Source: Bordetella parapertussis
GTDB lineage: Bacteria > Pseudomonadota > Gammaproteobacteria > Burkholderiales > Burkholderiaceae_A
NCBI GenBank assembly: GCA_945862305.1
Contig: CAMAXF010000001.1
Coordinates: forward strand, 62,001 to 126,000
Direction of reading: 5' to 3'
DNA: 64,000 bases
Shown here: positions 19,385 to 30,363 of the stretch, piece by piece
How the letters are laid out: each line of letters begins with the position of its first letter
How positions within the stretch are numbered: position 1 is the stretch's first letter
Notes under the pieces: model-generated
The model's database searches: none
The model's input: only the letters and a program-made list of their open reading frames with translations
What the model was told of the DNA's origin: nothing
Translations under genes and position numbers: made by a program

Positions 19385-20678
19385 GGTTGGACTCGGGGTC
19401 GGGCTGGGTGCTGGCCAATGGCCGGTGGAGCAGGACGCGTCGAATCATGCGGTCTTGAATTTGAACAATTTCCAACGGCGTGTTGCCGATCTTCAGGCCC
19501 AGGTTGGCCTCGGGGATGTCTTGCAGCTGCTCAAGGATCAGGCCGTTGATGGTCTTGGGGCCATCGACTGGCAGACTGAGGCCGAGTCGCCGGTTGATGT
19601 CCCGCACGAGGCTGGTGCCCTCCAAGACGGCGGTGCCGTCTGCGGACCATTGCAGGACCCGGGCCTGCCGCTGTGGGTCCTGGCCGGAGAATTCGCCGAC
19701 CAGTTCCTCGATGATGTCCTGCAGGGTGAGCAGCCCCTCGACCTCCCCGTATTCATCCACCACCAGGGCGAGCTGCTGACGGTTGCTTTGAAAGTGGGTG
19801 AGCTGGGAGAAGAGCTTGCTGCCCGATGGAATGAAATAGGCGGGCGTGAGGGCCTCGATGAGCCGTTCCTTGCTGAAGTCGTCGTGGGCCAGCATGGTGA
19901 GGGCCCTGCGAACGTGGAGGATGCCTTCGATCTGGTGGAGCTCGCCGCGGTAGACGGGCAGGTTGTTGTGAAAGCAGGTGGAGATCTGCTCGATCAGGGT
20001 GGCCTCGTCATCCTCGAGGTCGAGCGCCTCGATTCGGCCCCTGGCCACCATGACGTCGTCCACACGCAGGTCTTCCAGGTCGAAGAGGTTGAGCAGGATG
20101 CTACGGTGTTGGCTTGGAATGAAGGCCGCGCTCTCGAGCACCGCTGTTCGAAGCTCGTCGGTGGTCATGCCCTCGGAGCGGTTGTTGTGTGATGAGACTC
20201 GAAAGAGCCGCAAGAGCACGGAGATCAGGCCATTGAGAACCCAAACAAAGGGCCGAAGCAGGTAGATCACCGGGATCAGGCCGTGGCTGCTGCCCATGGC
20301 TGCAGTCTCGGCCCGGTTCGCACCAATGGTCTTTGGAATGATTTCCCCGAAGATGATCAGCAACCCGGCTGCAATGGCGGTGGCCACGGCCAGCACCGAG
20401 TCTTCGTTGCCGAAGGTCTGGATGGCGGTGGCTGTGATCAGCGTGGTGAGTGCCGCATTGACGAGGTTGTTGCCCAGGAGAATGCTGGCGAGCAACTGGT
20501 CTGTTCTGCTGAGCAGTCGAATGACCTGCTTGGCGCTGCGCCGACCCTGGGAGGCCAGGTGCCGCATCTTGTAACGATTGACCGCCATGAGACTGGTCTC
20601 GGACATCGAAAAGAAGGCCGAAATCAGCAGAAGAACGACGATGGCGAGGGCCTGTGCCCAGAAGGGGAGGTCGCTCAA
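19377..20678 (-). CDS. HlyC/CorC family protein (CNNM membrane domain, CBS pair, CorC_HlyC domain)
   Basis: Inner membrane protein of 433 residues: an N-terminal CNNM domain (about residues 1-180) with FFSMSETSLMAVN and FGEIIPKTIGANRAE, a tandem CBS region (about 200-330) with VDEYGEVEGLLTLQDIIEELVG, and a C-terminal transporter-associated domain. Relatives influence magnesium or cobalt export or resistance; exact cargo is uncertain. The start is TTG at 20678, because an in-frame TAA lies just upstream and no ATG or GTG is available. It follows tRNA-Pro by 39 bp on the same strand. Confidence 0.9.
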   Translation of the reverse strand: MSDLPFWAQALAIVVLLLISAFFSMSETSLMAVNRYKMRHLASQGRRSAKQVIRLLSRTDQLLASILLGNNLVNAALTTLITATAIQTFGNEDSVLAVATAIAAGLLIIFGEIIPKTIGANRAETAAMGSSHGLIPVIYLLRPFVWVLNGLISVLLRLFRVSSHNNRSEGMTTDELRTAVLESAAFIPSQHRSILLNLFDLEDLRVDDVMVARGRIEALDLEDDEATLIEQISTCFHNNLPVYRGELHQIEGILHVRRALTMLAHDDFSKERLIEALTPAYFIPSGSKLFSQLTHFQSNRQQLALVVDEYGEVEGLLTLQDIIEELVGEFSGQDPQRQARVLQWSADGTAVLEGTSLVRDINRRLGLSLPVDGPKTINGLILEQLQDIPEANLGLKIGNTPLEIVQIQDRMIRRVLLHRPLASTQPDPESNHE

Positions 20679-20714
20679 GCGGTTGTTGATTCCTTATCAG
20701 CAATGCTTGCGGAG

Positions 20715-20791
<77 letters not shown>

Positions 20792-20808
20792 ACGGCGATA
20801 ACAGGGGG

Positions 20809-21843
20809 TCAACCCTGGCGCTCAAGTACAAAGGAGGCCAAGTCTAGCAGGGATGTTTTCGCCTCGGAATCGGCCAAGGGGGCCAGGGCCTCGCGGGCTC
20901 GACGGCATTCCTGCTCGGCCACGCCCTTGGCGTACGCCAGGGCGTCGGAGGCTCGCACCCGCCCGATGACGGCCTCGATGTCGGCCGACTCTGGCTGGAC
21001 GATGGCCGTTCGAATCAGGGCCTGGTCGCTGGCGCTGCCGTTGGAGAGGAGGCGAATCAGTGGCAGGGTTGGCTTGCCCTCTCGGAGGTCGTCGCCCAAC
21101 TGCTTTCCCATCTCCGTCTCATCGCCGCTGTAGTCCAGGATGTCGTCGGTGAGCTGAAAGGCCGTGCCGATGTGCCGACCGTAGGCTGCGAAGGCCTCGA
21201 CCAGCGCAGCAGTCTCGCCTGCCAGCACGGCTGGCAGGCTGGCGGAGGCCTCAAAGAGCTTGGCGGTTTTGAAGCGGATGACCTGCAGGTAACGGGCCTC
21301 ATCGACGTCTGGGTCCTGACAGTTCATCAGTTGCAAGACTTCGCCTTCGGCAATGACGTTGGTGGCCTCCGAGAGCACCGCCATGACGGGAAGTGAGTTT
21401 ATGCTCACCATCATCTGGAAGGCTCTGGAATAGAGGAAGTCGCCCACCAGCACGCTTGCGGCATTGCCGAAGATGGCGTTGGCGGTCTGGCGACTGCGGC
21501 GCATGCCGGATTCATCGACCACGTCGTCGTGCAGCAGGGTGGCGGTGTGAATGAACTCGACAATCACAGCCAGGTCGGCCACGGCGGCCGAAGGCACGGC
21601 GGTCATGCGGCCCTGGGCCTGCTGGTGGGCCTGCTGGTGGGCAAAAAGGGCGCGTGCACTCAAAATGACCAGCACCGGCCGCATCCGCTTGCCGCCCCCC
21701 TGAATGATGTACTGCGCCACCTGACGGACCAAGGGCACGTCGCTCTGCAGGCGGCTGGTGAGCACCCGATCGACCTCGGCCATGTCGGCGGCCAGGGTCT
21801 GCAGGATGGTTTGGTAGCGGTTGGGCTTTGACGCGGCTTGCAT
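20809..21843 (-). CDS. ispB: IspB-type polyprenyl (octaprenyl) diphosphate synthase
   Basis: Trans-prenyltransferase that makes the side chain of ubiquinone. The 344-residue protein shows [11 protein letters not shown] near residue 54, the first aspartate motif [14 protein letters not shown], and the second TDDILDYSG, and ends in a hydrophobic helix. Chain length cannot be read by eye; octaprenyl is inferred from family and position next to rplU. I choose ATG 21843 over an upstream open start because the extra residues are not family-like. A -10-like TACAGT ends 5 bp before this ATG. Confidence 0.9.
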   Translation of the reverse strand: MQAASKPNRYQTILQTLAADMAEVDRVLTSRLQSDVPLVRQVAQYIIQGGGKRMRPVLVILSARALFAHQQAHQQAQGRMTAVPSAAVADLAVIVEFIHTATLLHDDVVDESGMRRSRQTANAIFGNAASVLVGDFLYSRAFQMMVSINSLPVMAVLSEATNVIAEGEVLQLMNCQDPDVDEARYLQVIRFKTAKLFEASASLPAVLAGETAALVEAFAAYGRHIGTAFQLTDDILDYSGDETEMGKQLGDDLREGKPTLPLIRLLSNGSASDQALIRTAIVQPESADIEAVIGRVRASDALAYAKGVAEQECRRAREALAPLADSEAKTSLLDLASFVLERQG

Positions 21844-21871
21844 GCCGTACTGTACCAACCCCCGAATCGTC

Positions 21872-21900
21872 TTGCGTTTGCATTCCCCCTGCACTATCAT
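21872..21900 (+). promoter_or_regulatory. Sigma-70 promoter for rplU-rpmA-obgE-proB
   Basis: TTGCGT at 21872-21877 and TATCAT at 21895-21900 are 17 bp apart, a near-ideal housekeeping promoter. It lies in the 95-bp gap between the divergent ispB and rplU. The predicted leader is about 30 bases and contains AGGGGA before the rplU ATG. Confidence 0.6.
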
Positions 21901-21938
21901 GGTGGGCTTTTGATCGTCTATCCAGCAGGGGACCTACG

Positions 21939-22271
21939 ATGTACGCAGTCATCAAAACCGGTGGAAAACAGTATCGGGTAAGCCCGGGCGACGTGCTCAG
22001 GGTGGAGACCTTGGTGGCCGAGCCAGGCCAAGAGGTTGTGCTCACCGATGTGCTGGCCATTGGCGCAGGCGAAGGCCTGGAGGTTGGAAGCCCCATGTTG
22101 GTTGGCGCAAGCGTGAAGGCCATGGTGAAGTCGCACGGCCGCGGCGAGAAAATTAGAATCTTTAAGCACCGTCGCCGCAAGCATTACGCCAAGACCCAGG
22201 GCCATCGCCAAAATTACACCGAGATCGAAATCCAGACGGTTGTGAAGCCCGACGGTTCCGTGGTCTCTTGA
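21939..22271 (+). CDS. rplU: Ribosomal protein bL21
   Basis: Large-subunit protein binding 23S rRNA. The 110-residue product starts [14 protein letters not shown] and contains the basic block [21 protein letters not shown], both hallmarks of bL21. An open frame reaches upstream to 21828, but the ATG at 21939, with AGGGGA in front, matches the family start. First gene of the rplU-rpmA-obgE-proB series, 20 bp ahead of rpmA. Confidence 0.98.
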   Translation: MYAVIKTGGKQYRVSPGDVLRVETLVAEPGQEVVLTDVLAIGAGEGLEVGSPMLVGASVKAMVKSHGRGEKIRIFKHRRRKHYAKTQGHRQNYTEIEIQTVVKPDGSVVS

Positions 22272-22291
22272 TCCATTAGGAAGCAGACGAC

Positions 22292-22549
22292 ATGGCACAG
22301 AAAAAAGGCGGCGGCTCTACGCGAAATGGGCGCGACTCAGAGGCCAAACGGCTTGGTGTGAAGCGCTTTGGTGGCGAGTCGATCTCGGCCGGCAGCATCA
22401 TTGTTCGCCAGCGGGGCACGCAGTTTCATCCTGGTGTGAATGTGGGCATGGGCAAAGACCACACCCTGTTTGCGCTGGTCGATGGCAAAGTGGCCTTTTC
22501 GGTTCGGGGACCACTCAAGCGTTCCACCGTGAGCATCATCGCGGAATAA
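22292..22549 (+). CDS. rpmA: Ribosomal protein bL27
   Basis: Large-subunit protein near the peptidyl-transferase centre. The 85-residue product starts directly with [18 protein letters not shown], so it lacks the cleaved N-terminal extension known in Firmicutes. [18 protein letters not shown] is intact. It lies between rplU and obgE, the standard order. Confidence 0.98.
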   Translation: MAQKKGGGSTRNGRDSEAKRLGVKRFGGESISAGSIIVRQRGTQFHPGVNVGMGKDHTLFALVDGKVAFSVRGPLKRSTVSIIAE

Positions 22550-23691
<1,142 letters not shown>

Positions 23692-23692
<1 letters not shown>

Positions 23693-24834
23693 TGCGCTCG
23701 TTGCAACACATTGAAGAGGCCGGCTGCTGGGTTGTGAAACTGGGCTCGAGCCTCGTCACCAACCAGGGTCGCGGTGTCGATGCCAAGGCCATTGCTCAGT
23801 TCGCGGGCCAGCTTGCGGGCCTTCGTCAGCAGGGACGCCGAGTGGTGGTTGTCTCCAGTGGGGCGATCGCGGAGGGCATGAAACGACTGGGGTGGGCCAG
23901 CCGCCCGCACGCCATCCACGACCTTCAGGCCGCCGCAGCAGTGGGCCAGATGGGGCTCGCACAGGCCTACGAGGCTGGCTTTTCGGTTCATGGCATTCAA
24001 ACCGCACAGGTGCTGCTCACCCACGAGGACATTGCCGATCGCAGGCGTTACCTCAACGCCAAGTCGACCCTCAGCACCTTGCTCGACCTGGGCATCGTGC
24101 CCATCGTCAACGAGAACGACACGGTGGTCACAGAGGAGATCAAGCTCGGTGACAACGACACGCTGGCCGCCATGGTCACCAACCTGCTCGAGGCAAACCT
24201 GCTGGTCATCCTCACCGACCAACCCGGCCTGTTCACGGGCGACCCCAGGCGCGATCCGTCGGCCACGCTCTTGAGTGAGGTCTCCGCCAATGACCCAGGC
24301 ATTGTGGCCATGGCGGGGGGCGCTGGCTCCAACATTGGCACGGGCGGCATGGCCACAAAGGTTCAGGCGGCTCGGCGGGCCTCGCACAGTGGCGCTCACA
24401 CGGTCATTGCCAGTGGCCATGAGCCCGATGTGCTGCTTCGCCTGGCCGCACTGGAGCCGATTGGATCCCTGCTGCTGGCAGATGTGCCCATGCGTTCAGC
24501 CCGTCAGCAGTGGCTGGCCGATCACCTGCAGCTTCGGGGCCATTTGTCACTGGATGCTGGTGCGACCGACGTGCTCCTGCGCGGCGGAAAGTCGCTCCTG
24601 CCGGTTGGCGTGGTGTCGGTGGGTGGGCAGTTCGAGCGTGGCGATGTGGTGGCCTGCCTGGACCCGGAGGGCCGAGAGATTGCCCGCGGCCTGGTGAACT
24701 ACGCCGCCCACGAGGCCCGGCGCATCAAGGGACTCCCCTCGTCTCAGATCGAGGCTGTCTTGGGCTTTGTGGAAGAGCCGGAGCTCATACACCGAGACAA
24801 CCTGGTGCTGACCTCTTCTGGAGAGAAGAGGTAG
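23692..24834 (+). CDS. proB: ProB, glutamate 5-kinase with PUA domain
   Basis: First step of proline synthesis. The 380-residue protein has an N-terminal amino-acid kinase domain ([46 protein letters not shown]) and a C-terminal PUA domain with [15 protein letters not shown] and [16 protein letters not shown] take ATG 23692, which overlaps the obgE stop as TGATG; GTG 23689 is an equal alternative. The last 91 bp overlap rppH on the other strand. Confidence 0.95.
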
Positions 24835-25295
24835 CTGGCCAGCTCAGACATGGCCATCCAGTAGACATTGCGTTTGAACTCGATCACGGAATCGAGCGGC
24901 ACGAAGAAATCGTGCCAGCACCAGGCATCGAATTCGGGCTTCTCGCTGCCAGACCGAAGTTCAATGTGGTGGTCTTCCCCGAGCATCTTGAGCAAGAACC
25001 AGATCTGCTTCTGGCCACGATAGAGGCCCCGCCACTCGCGTCTCACCCAGCGGTTGGGCACGTCGTAGTGGAGCCAGTCTTGGGTGCGCGCAAGGATCTC
25101 GACATGCTCGGGCAGCAGGCCCGTCTCTTCCGTGAGCTCGCGATACATGGCCGCCACAGGGTCTTCCCCCTGCTTGATGCCGCCCTGTGGAAACTGCCAG
25201 GCCTGCTCGCGCACCCGCTTGCCCCAAAAGACCTGGCGCTGGTCGTTGACCAGGATGATGCCAACGTTGGGGCGGTAACCATGTTCATCCAGCAT
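24744..25295 (-). CDS. rppH: RppH, RNA pyrophosphohydrolase (Nudix)
   Basis: Removes pyrophosphate from the 5' end of mRNAs to start decay. The 183-residue protein begins [18 protein letters not shown] and has [14 protein letters not shown] followed by the Nudix helix RELTEETGL, and later [15 protein letters not shown]. These match RppH rather than MutT. The C-terminal 30 residues are low in family similarity and run antisense to the end of proB (91-bp overlap). A perfect TATAAT lies 9 bp upstream of the ATG. Confidence 0.93.
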   Translation of the reverse strand: MLDEHGYRPNVGIILVNDQRQVFWGKRVREQAWQFPQGGIKQGEDPVAAMYRELTEETGLLPEHVEILARTQDWLHYDVPNRWVRREWRGLYRGQKQIWFLLKMLGEDHHIELRSGSEKPEFDAWCWHDFFVPLDSVIEFKRNVYWMAMSELASYLFSPEEVSTRLSRCMSSGSSTKPKTASI

Positions 25296-25304
25296 AATCG
25301 CCCC

Positions 25305-25310
25305 ATTATA
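25305..25310 (-). promoter_or_regulatory. -10 element for rppH
   Basis: Perfect TATAAT on the minus strand ending 9 bp before the rppH ATG. A weak GGTCTT lies 17 bp further upstream, inside the proS start. The predicted transcript would begin within about 3 bases of the start codon. The gap between rppH and proS is only 38 bp. Confidence 0.45.
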
Positions 25311-25333
25311 CGAAGCCCCATCCTGACAAGACC

Positions 25334-27076
25334 ATGCGCGCCAGCCAATTTCACTTCCAGACCCTCAAAGAAGACCCTTCCGATGCAGAGGTCGCCAGTC
25401 ACCGACTGATGCTGCGAGCAGGCATGGTGCGCCGACTGGGCGCGGGCATCTACACGCAAATGCCCCTTGGGCTGCGTGTGGTTCGCAAGGTCGAGGCCAT
25501 CATTCGCGAGGAGATGAATCGCGCAGGCGCCATTGAACTCTCCATGCCGATGGTGCAGCCGGCGGAACTCTGGCAAGAGACGGGCCGGTGGGACAAGATG
25601 GGCCCCGAACTGCTGCGGCTGAAGGATCGTCACGGCCGCGACTTCGCCATGCAGCCGACCTCAGAAGAGGTTGTGACAGACATTGCTCGCCAAGAGATTC
25701 GCAGCTGGAAGCAACTGCCCAAGAACTTTTATCAGATTCAAACCAAGTTTCGTGACGAGCGCCGTCCACGGTTCGGCGTCATGCGAGGCCGCGAATTCAT
25801 CATGAAGGATGCCTATTCCTTCGACAAGGATGTGGCGGGGGCCGAGCGAAGCTACGACAACATGTTCGCCTGTTACGGACGCATCTTCGATCGCCTCGGT
25901 CTGGCCTATCGGGCCGTGGCGGCCGACACGGGTGCCATTGGAGGCTCCCGCTCCCATGAATTCCAGGTGATCGCAGACACGGGGGAGGATGCCATTGCCT
26001 TTTGCCCTGGGTCTGACTACGCCGCCAACATTGAATTGGCCGAGGCCGTTGCACCGTCGGCCGCCAGGGGCCCCGCCACCGAATCCATGTCAGTCGTGGC
26101 CACCCCCGGCACCACACGGTGCGAGGACGTGGCCGACCTGCTCGGGCTTCCCCTCTCGCAGACCGTGAAGTCGATTGTGCTGGCCGTGGATGCAGACGCG
26201 GCCGCGGGTCGCGACCAGCAGATCTGGCTGCTGCTGCTTCGCGGAGACCACGAGATGAACGAGGTGAAGGTGAGCAAACTGCCGGGCCTCTCGGAGGGCT
26301 GGCGCTTTGCCTCGCCAGAGGAGATTCTCGGGGCCTTCGGCTCTCCACCAGGCTTTCTAGGCCCGGTGGGCCTGTCCGCATCGGTGCAGGTGGTGGCCGA
26401 TCGCACCGTGGCCCAGATGTCCAATTTCGTGGTGGGTGCAAACCAGCCCGATGCCCATCGACGGGGCGTGAACTGGGGCCGCGACCTGCCAGAGCCCTCG
26501 CTGGTGGCCGACATCCGAAATGTGTTGGCCGGCGATGCCTCGCCCGATGGCCAAGGCAGCCTCTCGATTCAACGGGGCATCGAGGTGGGCCATGTCTTCT
26601 ACTTGGGCACGAAGTACTCCGAGGCCATGCGGGCGACCATGCTCGATGAGACGGGCAAGCCCCGCCTCATGGAAATGGGCTGCTATGGCATTGGGGTGAC
26701 GCGCATTGTTGGCGCAGCCATTGAGCAGAATCATGATGACAAGGGCATCATGTGGCCTCGCGGCCTCGCCCCCTTCGAGGTGGTGATTTGTCTTGTGGGT
26801 GCGGCCAAGTCAGAGCTCGTCCGCGCCGCGGGGGAGCAGGCCTACGCAGGCCTTCTTGCCGCAGGCGTGGATGTGATGCTCGATGACCGTGATGAGCGCC
26901 CCGGTGCCATGTTTGCGGACTGGGAATTGATCGGGGTGCCGGTGCGGGTCACCCTGGGGGAACGGTCTTTGAAAGACGGTCGGGTGGAGTTGCTCCTGCG
27001 GCGCGGCATGGTGTCATCCGAGGCAAGCACGGAGAAGCTGGTGGAGGCCGTCACGGCGCTGCTGGCCCAGGCTTAA
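25334..27076 (+). CDS. proS: ProS, prolyl-tRNA synthetase (bacterial type with editing domain)
   Basis: Class II synthetase charging tRNA-Pro. The 580-residue protein has motif 1 region [15 protein letters not shown]-like sequence near residue 35, motif 2 in [17 protein letters not shown], the inserted YbaK-like editing domain (about residues 225-400), and motif 3 [20 protein letters not shown], then the anticodon-binding domain. The length is normal for the insertion-containing type. It ends with a TTAA shared with the ffh stop (4-bp overlap). Confidence 0.97.
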   Translation: MRASQFHFQTLKEDPSDAEVASHRLMLRAGMVRRLGAGIYTQMPLGLRVVRKVEAIIREEMNRAGAIELSMPMVQPAELWQETGRWDKMGPELLRLKDRHGRDFAMQPTSEEVVTDIARQEIRSWKQLPKNFYQIQTKFRDERRPRFGVMRGREFIMKDAYSFDKDVAGAERSYDNMFACYGRIFDRLGLAYRAVAADTGAIGGSRSHEFQVIADTGEDAIAFCPGSDYAANIELAEAVAPSAARGPATESMSVVATPGTTRCEDVADLLGLPLSQTVKSIVLAVDADAAAGRDQQIWLLLLRGDHEMNEVKVSKLPGLSEGWRFASPEEILGAFGSPPGFLGPVGLSASVQVVADRTVAQMSNFVVGANQPDAHRRGVNWGRDLPEPSLVADIRNVLAGDASPDGQGSLSIQRGIEVGHVFYLGTKYSEAMRATMLDETGKPRLMEMGCYGIGVTRIVGAAIEQNHDDKGIMWPRGLAPFEVVICLVGAAKSELVRAAGEQAYAGLLAAGVDVMLDDRDERPGAMFADWELIGVPVRVTLGERSLKDGRVELLLRRGMVSSEASTEKLVEAVTALLAQA

Positions 27077-28467
27077 CGCCCGAGGCCAGGAAATCCGCCG
27101 CCCATGCCCTTGAGGCCACCCATGGCACGCATCATCTTGCCCAGGCCGCCCTTCTGCATTTTCTTCATCATGTCCTGCATCTGCTCGAACTGATTGAGCA
27201 GGCGGTTGACCTCTTGCACGGGCACGCCAGAGCCGGCTGCGATGCGCCGCTTGCGACTGGCCTTGAGCACCTGCGGATTGGCCCGCTCGGCTGGGGTCAT
27301 GGCGTTGATGATGCCCTCCATGCGGCCTACAGACTTGTCGGCATGGGAGAGGTCGGCGACCTTTGCGGCTTGCTGCATTTGAGCGGGCAGTTTGTCGACC
27401 AGGCTTGAAAGGCCGCCCATGGATCTCATCTGGCCAATCTGCAGCTTGAAATCGTTGAGGTCGAACCGGGCGCCAGACTTGAGCTTGGCTGCCATCTTCT
27501 CGGCCGACTGGAGGTCCATGCTCTGCTGTGCCTGCTCGACCAGGGCAAGGACATCGCCCATGCCAAGGATGCGCTGGGCAAACCGTTCAGGGTCGAAGGC
27601 CTCCAGGCCATCGAGCTTCTCTGCCGTGCCCACGAAGCGAACCGGGCAGCCTGTGATGGCCCGGACCGAGAGCACGGCACCGCCCCGGGCATCCCCATCG
27701 ACCTTGGTCAGCACAATGCCCGTGAGTGGGATGGTCTGTTTGAAGGCCTCTGCTGTGCGCACGGCGTCCTGACCCTGCATGGCATCGACCGTGAAGAGCG
27801 TCTCGATGGGGGCGAGGCTTCGGTGGAGCTCGGCGATCTCGGTCATCATCGCCTCGTCGATGGCCAGGCGGCCCGCGGTGTCGACCAGCAGCACATCGTG
27901 ATAGTGGCGTCGGGCCCAGTCGGCTGCCGCCTGCGCGATGGCCACCGGGGACTGGCCTGGGTCGCTGGGGAAGAAGTCGGCCCCCGCCTGCGCTGTGACG
28001 GTTCGCAGCTGCTCGATGGCCGCTGGCCGGTAGATGTCGCAGGAGACGGTGAGCACCTTCTTCTTGTGCCGCGTGGTGAGCCATCGGGCCAGCTTGCCCA
28101 CACTGGTGGTCTTGCCCGCACCCTGCAGGCCGGCCATGAGCACAATGGCGGGTGGCTGTTGGGCCAGGTTCAGGCCCGTGGGACCAGCTGTACTGGCCTC
28201 CTGGCCGGCCATGAGCCCGACCAACTCCCGATGCACCACGCCCACCAGCGCCTGGCCGGGGGTCAGGCTGTTGAGGACCTCCTGGCCAAGGGCCTTCTCG
28301 CGAACCGATTGAACAAATCCTTTGACGACTGGCAGTGCAACGTCGGCCTCGAGCAGTGCGAGTCGCACTTCACGCAGCATCTCGGAGGTGTTCGCCTCGG
28401 TCAGGCGGGCCTCTCCTTTGATGGTCTTGAGTGCACGGGTGAGTCGGTTGGTGAGGCTTTCCAGCAT
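27073..28467 (-). CDS. ffh: Ffh, signal recognition particle GTPase (SRP54)
   Basis: Binds signal sequences of membrane proteins and pairs with FtsY. The 464-residue protein has the N domain, the G domain with [15 protein letters not shown] near residue 105, VDTAGRL, and [11 protein letters not shown]. Its C-terminal methionine-rich M domain ends in [16 protein letters not shown]. All parts are present and the length is typical. AGGAG lies just upstream of the ATG. It is divergent from ypjD with 35 bp between the starts. Confidence 0.97.
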   Translation of the reverse strand: MLESLTNRLTRALKTIKGEARLTEANTSEMLREVRLALLEADVALPVVKGFVQSVREKALGQEVLNSLTPGQALVGVVHRELVGLMAGQEASTAGPTGLNLAQQPPAIVLMAGLQGAGKTTSVGKLARWLTTRHKKKVLTVSCDIYRPAAIEQLRTVTAQAGADFFPSDPGQSPVAIAQAAADWARRHYHDVLLVDTAGRLAIDEAMMTEIAELHRSLAPIETLFTVDAMQGQDAVRTAEAFKQTIPLTGIVLTKVDGDARGGAVLSVRAITGCPVRFVGTAEKLDGLEAFDPERFAQRILGMGDVLALVEQAQQSMDLQSAEKMAAKLKSGARFDLNDFKLQIGQMRSMGGLSSLVDKLPAQMQQAAKVADLSHADKSVGRMEGIINAMTPAERANPQVLKASRKRRIAAGSGVPVQEVNRLLNQFEQMQDMMKKMQKGGLGKMMRAMGGLKGMGGGFPGLGR

Positions 28468-28502
28468 GCGGGCTCCTGTGGGCCTGCGCTACACTCGGGC
28501 CC

Positions 28503-29309
28503 ATGTCTGCCTCATTGTACGGAGTTGCGCCTTGGCTCGCGGCCGCGGGCTACGGCGCCCTTTTCCTGGCTGGCATGCAGCGGCCGGCGGCGCCATGGCG
28601 CCTCGGACGCCATGCCCTGGCAGGCTTCACCATTCTGTTGCAGGGCCTCGTGCTGCTGCCCGGCTGGTTCTCTGAGGGTGCGATTCAGTTTGGGTTTGCA
28701 GCCGCCGTGTCCTGGATGCTCTGGCTGGCCGTGATCCTGCTATGGGTGGAGTCCTGGTTCCATCACCTGCCTCGGCTGGCCGTGTCGATCTTTCCGCTGG
28801 CTGCCATCGCGGTGTTGCTGCCGGGCTGGTTCCCTGGGGTCGTCCTACTCGAGCATCCGTCCTTGCTGTTCCGGGGTCACATCCTCACGGCCATGCTGGC
28901 CTACAGCTGCTTTGCCATCGCCTCGGGCCACGCGCTTCTCATGCTGGCCCAGGAGAAGGCCCTGCACCGAGGGCAGCTACAAGATGGCTGGTGGACGGAG
29001 ATGCCGCCGCTGCTCGAGATGGACCAGACCCTGGCCCGCATCGCCATGGTGGGCATCGGCCTTCTGAGCCTCACCCTGCTCACCGGCATGGTGGTCAACC
29101 TCGATGCCGGCCTGCCCGCACTGCGTTTCGACCACAAGACCCTCTTCACCCTGCTCACCTGGGTGATGGTTGGTGTCTTTCTGCTGGGCCGAGGCCGAAT
29201 GGGCTGGCGGGGTCGCGTGGCGGCTCGGTTTGTGCTCGGGGGCTTCGCCATGTTGCTGTTGGCCTATGTGGGCAGCCGATTTGTGCTTGAAATCTTCATC
29301 GCGGCCTGA
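28503..29309 (+). CDS. YpjD-like cytochrome c assembly family membrane protein
   Basis: Membrane protein of 268 residues with about eight hydrophobic segments and the CcmC/CcsA-type core. It shows HILTAMLAYSCFAIASGHALLML and, later, FDHKTLFTLLTWVMVGVFLLGR, which keeps the histidine typical of haem-handling helices. In Proteobacteria this gene sits next to ffh (YpjD/CorE-like), and its real role is not settled; haem transport or cytochrome biogenesis is a guess from the family. TACACT ends 7 bp before the ATG. The stop overlaps the next gene by one base. Confidence 0.85.
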   Translation: MSASLYGVAPWLAAAGYGALFLAGMQRPAAPWRLGRHALAGFTILLQGLVLLPGWFSEGAIQFGFAAAVSWMLWLAVILLWVESWFHHLPRLAVSIFPLAAIAVLLPGWFPGVVLLEHPSLLFRGHILTAMLAYSCFAIASGHALLMLAQEKALHRGQLQDGWWTEMPPLLEMDQTLARIAMVGIGLLSLTLLTGMVVNLDAGLPALRFDHKTLFTLLTWVMVGVFLLGRGRMGWRGRVAARFVLGGFAMLLLAYVGSRFVLEIFIAA

Positions 29310-29536
29310 TGTTCGGACGCATCCTCACGATCCTGGTCTTGGTGGGGATCGCGCTCTTCATGCTGCGCCTGGCCCTGGGCAAGAAGAAGCCCGCCCCGCC
29401 ACCCGCACCGCCAGAGCAGGTGCCCCCGCCAGCCTCCTTGGTCTCCTGTAAGCGTTGCGGCCTTCACCTGCCATCAGATGACGCGGTCTGGCACTTGGGC
29501 CAGCCGTATTGCGGGAAGGACCATGCAGGCCTTTGA
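29309..29536 (+). CDS. PP0621-family small membrane-anchored zinc-ribbon-like protein
   Basis: Protein of 75 residues. One transmembrane helix (about residues 5-21) is followed by a proline-rich spacer and the conserved tail LVSCKRCGLHLPSDDAVWHLGQ with a late PYCGKDH. The C-x2-C and C-x2-H pairs could bind a metal, which is inference. The family is conserved next to ampD or ypjD in betaproteobacteria and Pseudomonas but has no known function. It overlaps ypjD by 1 bp and ampD by 14 bp. Confidence 0.75.
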   Translation: MFGRILTILVLVGIALFMLRLALGKKKPAPPPAPPEQVPPPASLVSCKRCGLHLPSDDAVWHLGQPYCGKDHAGL

Positions 29537-30131
29537 GGCCCTGGGGGCAGACGGCTGGATCAGCCCGGGACCATGCCTGGTTCACGCGCCCTCGCCGCAC
29601 GCGGATGCAAGGCCTAGTGGCACCAGCATTGACCTGATCGTGGTGCATGGCATCAGCCTGCCCGAGGGCTGCTTCGAGGGTGACCACGTCACGGACCTCT
29701 TCTTGGGTCGGCTTGACTGCGCTGCGCACCCGAGCTTTGCCGCCTTGGAGGGTCTGAGGGTCTCGGCCCATTTTCTGGTTCGACGCGATGGCCTGGTGAT
29801 CCAGTACGTCTCCTGTCTCGAGCGTGCCTGGCATGCCGGCGTGTCCTCCTTCATGGGCCGCAGTGGCTGCAACGATTTCTCGATTGGCGTGGAGCTTGAG
29901 GGCTGCGATGCACAGGCCTATGAGCCGGTTCAGCTTGAGCGGCTGGCCGAACTGTGTCGGGTCATTCAACAGGCCCATCCCACCTGCACGAGCATCGCAG
30001 GCCACTCCGATATTGCACCGGGCCGCAAGACAGACCCCGGCCCCTGCTTTGACTGGGATCGCCTGCATCAATTGTTGCGTTTGTGCAAGACAGTGTTGCA
30101 TCGGCAGCCTCCGACACACTTATTTTCTTGA
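29523..30131 (+). CDS. ampD: AmpD, 1,6-anhydro-MurNAc-L-alanine amidase
   Basis: Cytoplasmic zinc amidase of cell wall recycling; cleaves anhydro-muropeptides and so influences beta-lactamase induction in species with AmpR. The 202-residue protein carries the three zinc ligands H42 (VVHGISLP), H161 (GHSDIAPGRK) and D171 (TDPGPCFDW). The ATG at 29523 overlaps the previous gene by 14 bp; an upstream open stretch is a shadow. Together with mpl (41851) it shows a recycling pathway in this organism. Confidence 0.95.
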   Translation: MQAFEALGADGWISPGPCLVHAPSPHADARPSGTSIDLIVVHGISLPEGCFEGDHVTDLFLGRLDCAAHPSFAALEGLRVSAHFLVRRDGLVIQYVSCLERAWHAGVSSFMGRSGCNDFSIGVELEGCDAQAYEPVQLERLAELCRVIQQAHPTCTSIAGHSDIAPGRKTDPGPCFDWDRLHQLLRLCKTVLHRQPPTHLFS

Positions 30132-30277
30132 TGCCTTGATCGAGCCGGGGCGGGGGGTCGGCGGGCGAAACATCCCGTGAGCGCCCGAAAAGCCTCGGCA
30201 AAAAAAAATCCAGTGAGACATCGCGGGCCTTCTCGCCGGGAATGACGAAAAACAAGGGATTTCCCCTGTGATTCGCC
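30132..30277. other. Intergenic region upstream of the nrdA promoter
   Basis: Non-coding stretch after ampD. It contains a short inverted repeat (30162-30167 with 30182-30187) and a run of nine A at 30200-30208. Neither is a convincing terminator for ampD. I see no further feature here. Confidence 0.4.
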
Positions 30278-30307
30278 TTGCCCCTCATCCGCTTGGACTA
30301 CTAGAAT
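30278..30307 (+). promoter_or_regulatory. Probable nrdAB promoter
   Basis: TTGCCC at 30278-30283 and TAGAAT at 30302-30307 are separated by 18 bp. The -10 hexamer lies inside the first NrdR-like box, so repressor binding there would block RNA polymerase. Predicted leader is about 50 bases, with GGGAGGA 7 bp before the nrdA ATG. Confidence 0.5.
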
Positions 30308-30313
30308 TAGTAC
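30298..30313 (+). promoter_or_regulatory. NrdR box 1
   Basis: 16-bp site with the core ACTAGAATTAGT (30300-30311), matching the essential C-W-A ... T-W-G pattern of NrdR boxes. It overlaps the -10 element. NrdR represses ribonucleotide reductase genes when dATP is high. Confidence 0.6.
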
Positions 30314-30329
30314 TCAAACAGCAACTTTT

Positions 30330-30345
30330 TTACTACCTGTAGTGT
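30330..30345 (+). promoter_or_regulatory. NrdR box 2
   Basis: Second 16-bp site with the core ACTACCTGTAGT (30332-30343), also C-W-A ... T-W-G, ending in GTGT like the consensus. It lies exactly 32 bp after box 1, about three helical turns, the spacing typical of NrdR box pairs. Confidence 0.6.
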
Positions 30346-30363
30346 TCTAGGGAGGAATCACCC

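Noticed and set aside
18315-20192. A 625-codon open frame on the plus strand opposite coaE, the prepilin peptidase and the CorC-like gene
   Set aside because: It runs antisense to three clearly identified genes and shows no recognisable domain; long antisense frames are common in GC-rich DNA.
30253-30272. Short imperfect palindrome (ACAAGGG ... CCCCTGT) before nrdA as a terminator or operator
   Set aside because: One mismatch, short, no T tract and no known matching operator.
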